Shown: positions 6,848-10,051 of the stretch, one piece after another
How positions within the stretch are numbered: the first letter of the stretch is position 1
Layout: each line of letters opens with the position of its first letter
Assembly: GCA_903897565.1 (NCBI GenBank)
Contig: CAIUCF010000586.1
Location: 1-10,051, forward strand
DNA length: 10,051 nt
Reading direction: 5' to 3'
From: an uncultured Rhodospirillales bacterium
Lineage (GTDB): Bacteria > Pseudomonadota > Alphaproteobacteria > ATCC43930 > CGMCC-115725
The notes under the pieces: generated by a model
Database searches by the model: none
What the model was told of the DNA's origin: nothing
What the model saw: only the letters and a program-made list of their open reading frames with translations
Program-made: the position numbers and the translations under genes

Positions 6848-9800
6848 CTACCCCGACGGGAAGGCGGCTCGGGTCGCGGCGATCAATTCGCTCAGAGCGT
6901 CGAGGATCGTGACGACCGTTTCGTGATCGCCGTGCAGGCTCGCCTGCTCCAACTGACCGGCCACCGCGGCCAGACGGTTTGCACCGAGCTGGGCCGACGT
7001 GCTGCGCAGGTCGTGGGCGGTTCTCGCCAGTGCGGCAAAATCATGTTCGGCAGCGGCGTCCATGATCAGGGCGTGCATTGACAGCGTCGATTCGAGATAG
7101 GCAGAGACGAGTTCATTGACGCTGGCCACGGGAAGAACCGAGAACAATTCGTCGAGCTTGTCGGCGGCGCGCAGCGGCGGCAGGTCGTCAGGTAATGAGG
7201 GCTCCGGCGCAGAATTCCCAGGGCTCGATCCTGCGGCGTGATCGAGCCAGTCGGCGATGGTCGTCAAGAATTGCTCCGGGTCGATCGGCTTGGAGACATA
7301 ATCGTTCATGCCTGCGTCGAGATAGGTCTCGCGCGCGCCCGGCATCGCGTTGGCGGTAATTGCGATGACGGGAACACGGGTGTAGCGCTCCTCCAACTCC
7401 CGCAGGCGCTGGGTAGCCTGGATTCCGTCCATATGCGGCATCTGGGCATCCATCAGGATGAGATCATAGGGCGTGGCCCGGGCCGCTTCGATCGCCTGGG
7501 CGCCGTCGACGGCGCAATCGACCCGGTATCCTGCCTTGCGCAGCAGGCTTTCGACCAGAAAGCGATTCACGGCGTTGTCTTCGACGAGGAGAATGCGCGC
7601 ATCGGGGCGCGCCGCGGAGACGCGGGAGATCTGCACCGTGGCAGGCGGCGGCAGCGACGGCCGTGATTCTTCCTCCGTGGCCAGCGGCAGGGTGATCGCG
7701 TACCAGAAGCTGCTGCCATGGCCGGGGGTGCTTTCGACGCCGATCGTGCCCCCCATCAACTCCACCAAGCGCTTCGCGATGGTGAGCCCGAGGCCGGTGC
7801 CACCAAAACGGCGGGTAATCGAGCCGTCGGCCTGGCGGAATTTGTCGAAGATCATCGCCTGGACGTCAGGCTCGATGCCGATCCCGGTGTCGGTCACGGT
7901 GAAGCGGATCGTCAGCCGGTCTTCGGCGGAGAGGCTGCATCTCGCCGTGATCGAGACGCCGCCGTGGTCGGTGAATTTGACGCCGTTCGATGCGAGATTC
8001 GTCAGGACCTGCAGGATCCGCGTCGCGTCGCCACAGACGTAACGATTGCAATCGGGATCGAGATCCGAGGTCAGGGTGATTTTCTTCTGGGTGGCTTCCG
8101 GTCCGAGCCCGTTCAGGCAGTCATCGACGATCCGGCGCGGCTGAAACACCAGGGTCTCGAGATCCACCTTCTCGGCATCGAGCTTGGACAGGTCGAGGAT
8201 ATCGTTGATGATGAGCATGAGCGATCGTGCCGAGGCACTGATCCCATTGACATATTGGCGCTGTTCGTCGGATAGCGCTGTGCCGCCGAGGAGCGCCGTC
8301 ATGCCGATGACGCCGTTCATCGGGGTACGGATTTCGTGGCTGATCGTGGCGACGAACTCCGATTTCAGCCGGCTCGCGTTCTCCGCCGCTTCCTTGGCCT
8401 CTTGTAGCCGGGCCTCGATCTCCTTGCGTCGGCTGATGTCGCGCGAGATCAGCAGAATCTCGACGATCTGGTTGGTGACAGGATCGCGAACCGGGTTCAC
8501 CGTGCTTTCCAGCCAAACGCCCTTGCCTTGCTTGTTGAAATATTTCGCCTGGTAGGTGATCGGCCCTTCGCCTTTCATGGCGCGCTCATGCGTGCTCCCC
8601 TGGGGAGAATCGGGGGTGCGTTCGAAGCGGCGGCGGCCGATCAGTTCTTCGGGCGAATAGCCGAGGACGGCGCGAACCGACGGCGATACGTAGGAGAAAT
8701 TACCGGCGCTGTCGATCCGGGCGATAATGTCGCTCGCGGTCTCCGTCAAAAGCCGAAACTCCTCGGCCCGATCCTTCAGGGCCGTTTCGGCTCGGGTCCG
8801 GTCGGTAATGTCACGCAGTGCACCGGTGACGCCGATCACGCGGCCGTCGGTGTCGTGTGTCAGGCGCGCCGTGAGTTCGTACCAGCCGTAGCTTCCGTCC
8901 CTCCGCCGAAGTTGGCCGGTGCGTGTCAATCGTGCCAGTCCGGACAGCAGGCTCTGGTTGTTGCTGTCGACATGGTCCAAGTTGTCCGGATGTTTCAGTA
9001 ACCTGAGACTGGTACCCAAGAGCTCATCGGGCTGATATCCCATGACCTCGACGACCGACGGCGACACGTAGGTCAGAACCCCGTCGAGCGTGCGCTGGTA
9101 GATGACATCCGAGGCGTTGTCGACGACGAGACGATAGAGCATCTCGCTGCCGCGCAGCGCGCGCTCCGCCTCGACGCGCGCGGTCACGTCGCGGGCGGCA
9201 CCGTTGACGCGGTAGCGCCCGATGCGCTCGACGAAGGTCACCGCCGCGGTAATTTCATACCACAGATAATGGCCCTCGGCATGTCGGATCCGGAGCGGCG
9301 GCAGCGTGATGGTTCCCGTCAGGGGAATGTTCGCAAGCTTTTGCTCGATGAGGTCAATGTCGTCGGGATGGGCATAGTCGCGGAGCGAGACACCGAGCAA
9401 GCTCCGCGGATCGTAGCCGAGTTGCGGCCGCACGGAAGGTGACAGGTAAAGCAGCCGCCCCAGTTTCGTCGCCTGATAGACGATATCCTGAGAGGTTTCG
9501 GCGATGAGCCGATAATGCTCCTCGCTCTCTCGCAGCGTCTTTTCCCGCGCACCGACTGCCTCGGCGAGCAATTTCAGCTGCGTCGCGGAATTCCGGAGCT
9601 GCGGGACGAGCGGTGTCGGCAGGCGCGCCGCCGCTTCGTAGTGCCCGTCGTTCAAGGCCGCAATTGCCGCCCTCAAGTCGCGAATGGGCTTGAGCAGCAG
9701 CTGTTCGATCACCGCCCAGCCGAGGACGAGAAGACCGATGAGAACCGCCGATGACAGAATGGGCGACGCGCTCTGTGTTGCAGATCGTGCCGATAGCGTC

Positions 9801-9985
9801 GCAAACACCGCGGCACAGCCCAGCACCAGCGCCGCGATAACCGCCACCATGGGTAGGCGTGGCTCGTCGATACGCGGCGATCGGCTATCGTCCTGTTGTC
9901 GGCGCGGATTTTCGCTGGTCACGAATTTCTTGAACTCTTGATTGAGGATGTTCGTTCTGACACCGACAATAGCGATCCAAGACAC
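6848..9985 (-). CDS. Hybrid sensor histidine kinase: 2 TM, 3 PAS, HisKA, HATPase, receiver, Hpt
   Basis: Inner-membrane phosphorelay sensor of 1045 residues. Two membrane segments lie near residues 46-66 and 78-98 with only a short loop between them, so there is no large periplasmic sensor domain. Three tandem PAS/PAC units follow (about 152-275, 279-400, 406-525), each with a Y(V/L)SPSV element. A coiled-coil linker (about 523-545) leads to HisKA with His550 in SHEIRTPMNGVIGM. The HATPase domain has N-box Asn667, DTGIGI at 699-704 and GGTGLGL at 728-734. The receiver has Glu802/Asp803, phospho-acceptor Asp846 (LILMDAQMP), Thr877 and Lys899. A C-terminal Hpt has His991 in AHDLRSTSAQLGA. All phosphorelay residues are present, so it looks active. 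The start is uncertain: GTG 9985 has no ribosome binding site; GTG 9922 (residue 22) is an alternative. No partner regulator gene is adjacent. Signal and output are unknown. Confidence 0.95.
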   Translation of the reverse strand: MSWIAIVGVRTNILNQEFKKFVTSENPRRQQDDSRSPRIDEPRLPMVAVIAALVLGCAAVFATLSARSATQSASPILSSAVLIGLLVLGWAVIEQLLLKPIRDLRAAIAALNDGHYEAAARLPTPLVPQLRNSATQLKLLAEAVGAREKTLRESEEHYRLIAETSQDIVYQATKLGRLLYLSPSVRPQLGYDPRSLLGVSLRDYAHPDDIDLIEQKLANIPLTGTITLPPLRIRHAEGHYLWYEITAAVTFVERIGRYRVNGAARDVTARVEAERALRGSEMLYRLVVDNASDVIYQRTLDGVLTYVSPSVVEVMGYQPDELLGTSLRLLKHPDNLDHVDSNNQSLLSGLARLTRTGQLRRRDGSYGWYELTARLTHDTDGRVIGVTGALRDITDRTRAETALKDRAEEFRLLTETASDIIARIDSAGNFSYVSPSVRAVLGYSPEELIGRRRFERTPDSPQGSTHERAMKGEGPITYQAKYFNKQGKGVWLESTVNPVRDPVTNQIVEILLISRDISRRKEIEARLQEAKEAAENASRLKSEFVATISHEIRTPMNGVIGMTALLGGTALSDEQRQYVNGISASARSLMLIINDILDLSKLDAEKVDLETLVFQPRRIVDDCLNGLGPEATQKKITLTSDLDPDCNRYVCGDATRILQVLTNLASNGVKFTDHGGVSITARCSLSAEDRLTIRFTVTDTGIGIEPDVQAMIFDKFRQADGSITRRFGGTGLGLTIAKRLVELMGGTIGVESTPGHGSSFWYAITLPLATEEESRPSLPPPATVQISRVSAARPDARILLVEDNAVNRFLVESLLRKAGYRVDCAVDGAQAIEAARATPYDLILMDAQMPHMDGIQATQRLRELEERYTRVPVIAITANAMPGARETYLDAGMNDYVSKPIDPEQFLTTIADWLDHAAGSSPGNSAPEPSLPDDLPPLRAADKLDELFSVLPVASVNELVSAYLESTLSMHALIMDAAAEHDFAALARTAHDLRSTSAQLGANRLAAVAGQLEQASLHGDHETVVTILDALSELIAATRAAFPSG

Positions 9986-10017
9986 AACAAAGTATTAAGG
10001 TTGAACCCCTCGGCTAT

Positions 10018-10051
10018 GGCTTGCCGCCGGACCAGTTCGCGCCGGCAAGCC
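10018..10051. repeat. Inverted repeat at the right edge, upstream of the kinase gene
   Basis: GGCTTGCCG at 10018-10026 is perfectly complementary to CGGCAAGCC at 10043-10051, a 9-bp stem around a 16-nt loop, 33 bp upstream of the kinase GTG at 9985. The repeat ends exactly at the window edge, so it may extend further. On the minus strand no T-run follows; on the + strand the next bases are not visible. It may be a terminator of a neighbouring gene, an operator, or part of a dispersed repeat. Confidence 0.5.

Noticed and set aside
9986..10020. GGGGTTCAACC (minus strand) as the T-arm of a tRNA
   Set aside because: The T-loop lacks the expected GTTCRANYC pattern and no acceptor, D or anticodon stems can be drawn around it.
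1..10051. Mobile element, phage, CRISPR, toxin-antitoxin or defence system
   Set aside because: All coding space is taken by recognised housekeeping or signalling genes; I saw no transposase or integrase, no array of spaced repeats and no abrupt base-composition change.

Overview
The window is about 10 kb of G+C-rich bacterial chromosome, roughly two thirds G+C by eye. The sequences of its FabI, AroC and [4Fe-4S] RNA methyltransferase look alphaproteobacterial. I could not place it below class. It is gene-dense, and I see no insertion sequence, phage gene, CRISPR array, tRNA or rRNA.

Layout. On the + strand there is one gene, cut by the left edge: the C-terminal ~380 residues of an RlmD/RumA-type RNA uridine-5 methyltransferase (3-1145). 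It converges on, and overlaps by 17 bp, the last gene of a long minus-strand run. In transcription order that run is: a hybrid sensor histidine kinase with three PAS, HisKA, HATPase, receiver and Hpt domains (9985-6848); an FAD oxidoreductase of the L-2-hydroxyglutarate oxidase/dehydrogenase family (6780-5665); fabI enoyl-ACP reductase (5503-4691); aroC chorismate synthase (4683-3595); sppA signal peptide peptidase (3525-1768); and a WrbA-like flavodoxin-fold protein (1704-1129).

Gene cooperation. fabI and aroC are 7 bp apart and almost certainly co-transcribed. sppA (69 bp on) and the flavodoxin gene (63 bp on) probably belong to the same unit or have weak internal promoters. The cluster joins fatty acid elongation, the last shared step of aromatic biosynthesis, and cleanup of membrane signal peptides. 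This is a housekeeping neighbourhood rather than one pathway. The FAD oxidoreductase and the kinase lie upstream on the same strand. They are set off by a 161-bp gap holding a possible fabI promoter, and by a 67-bp gap holding a perfect hairpin. No response-regulator gene is visible near the kinase.

I found no convincing undescribed system. The points worth a second look are the orphan multi-PAS kinase with a slightly atypical Hpt motif, an inverted repeat over the candidate fabI promoter, and the inverted repeat at the right edge. Long antisense frames, including one of 495 codons over sppA/aroC, are shadows of high-G+C coding sequence.
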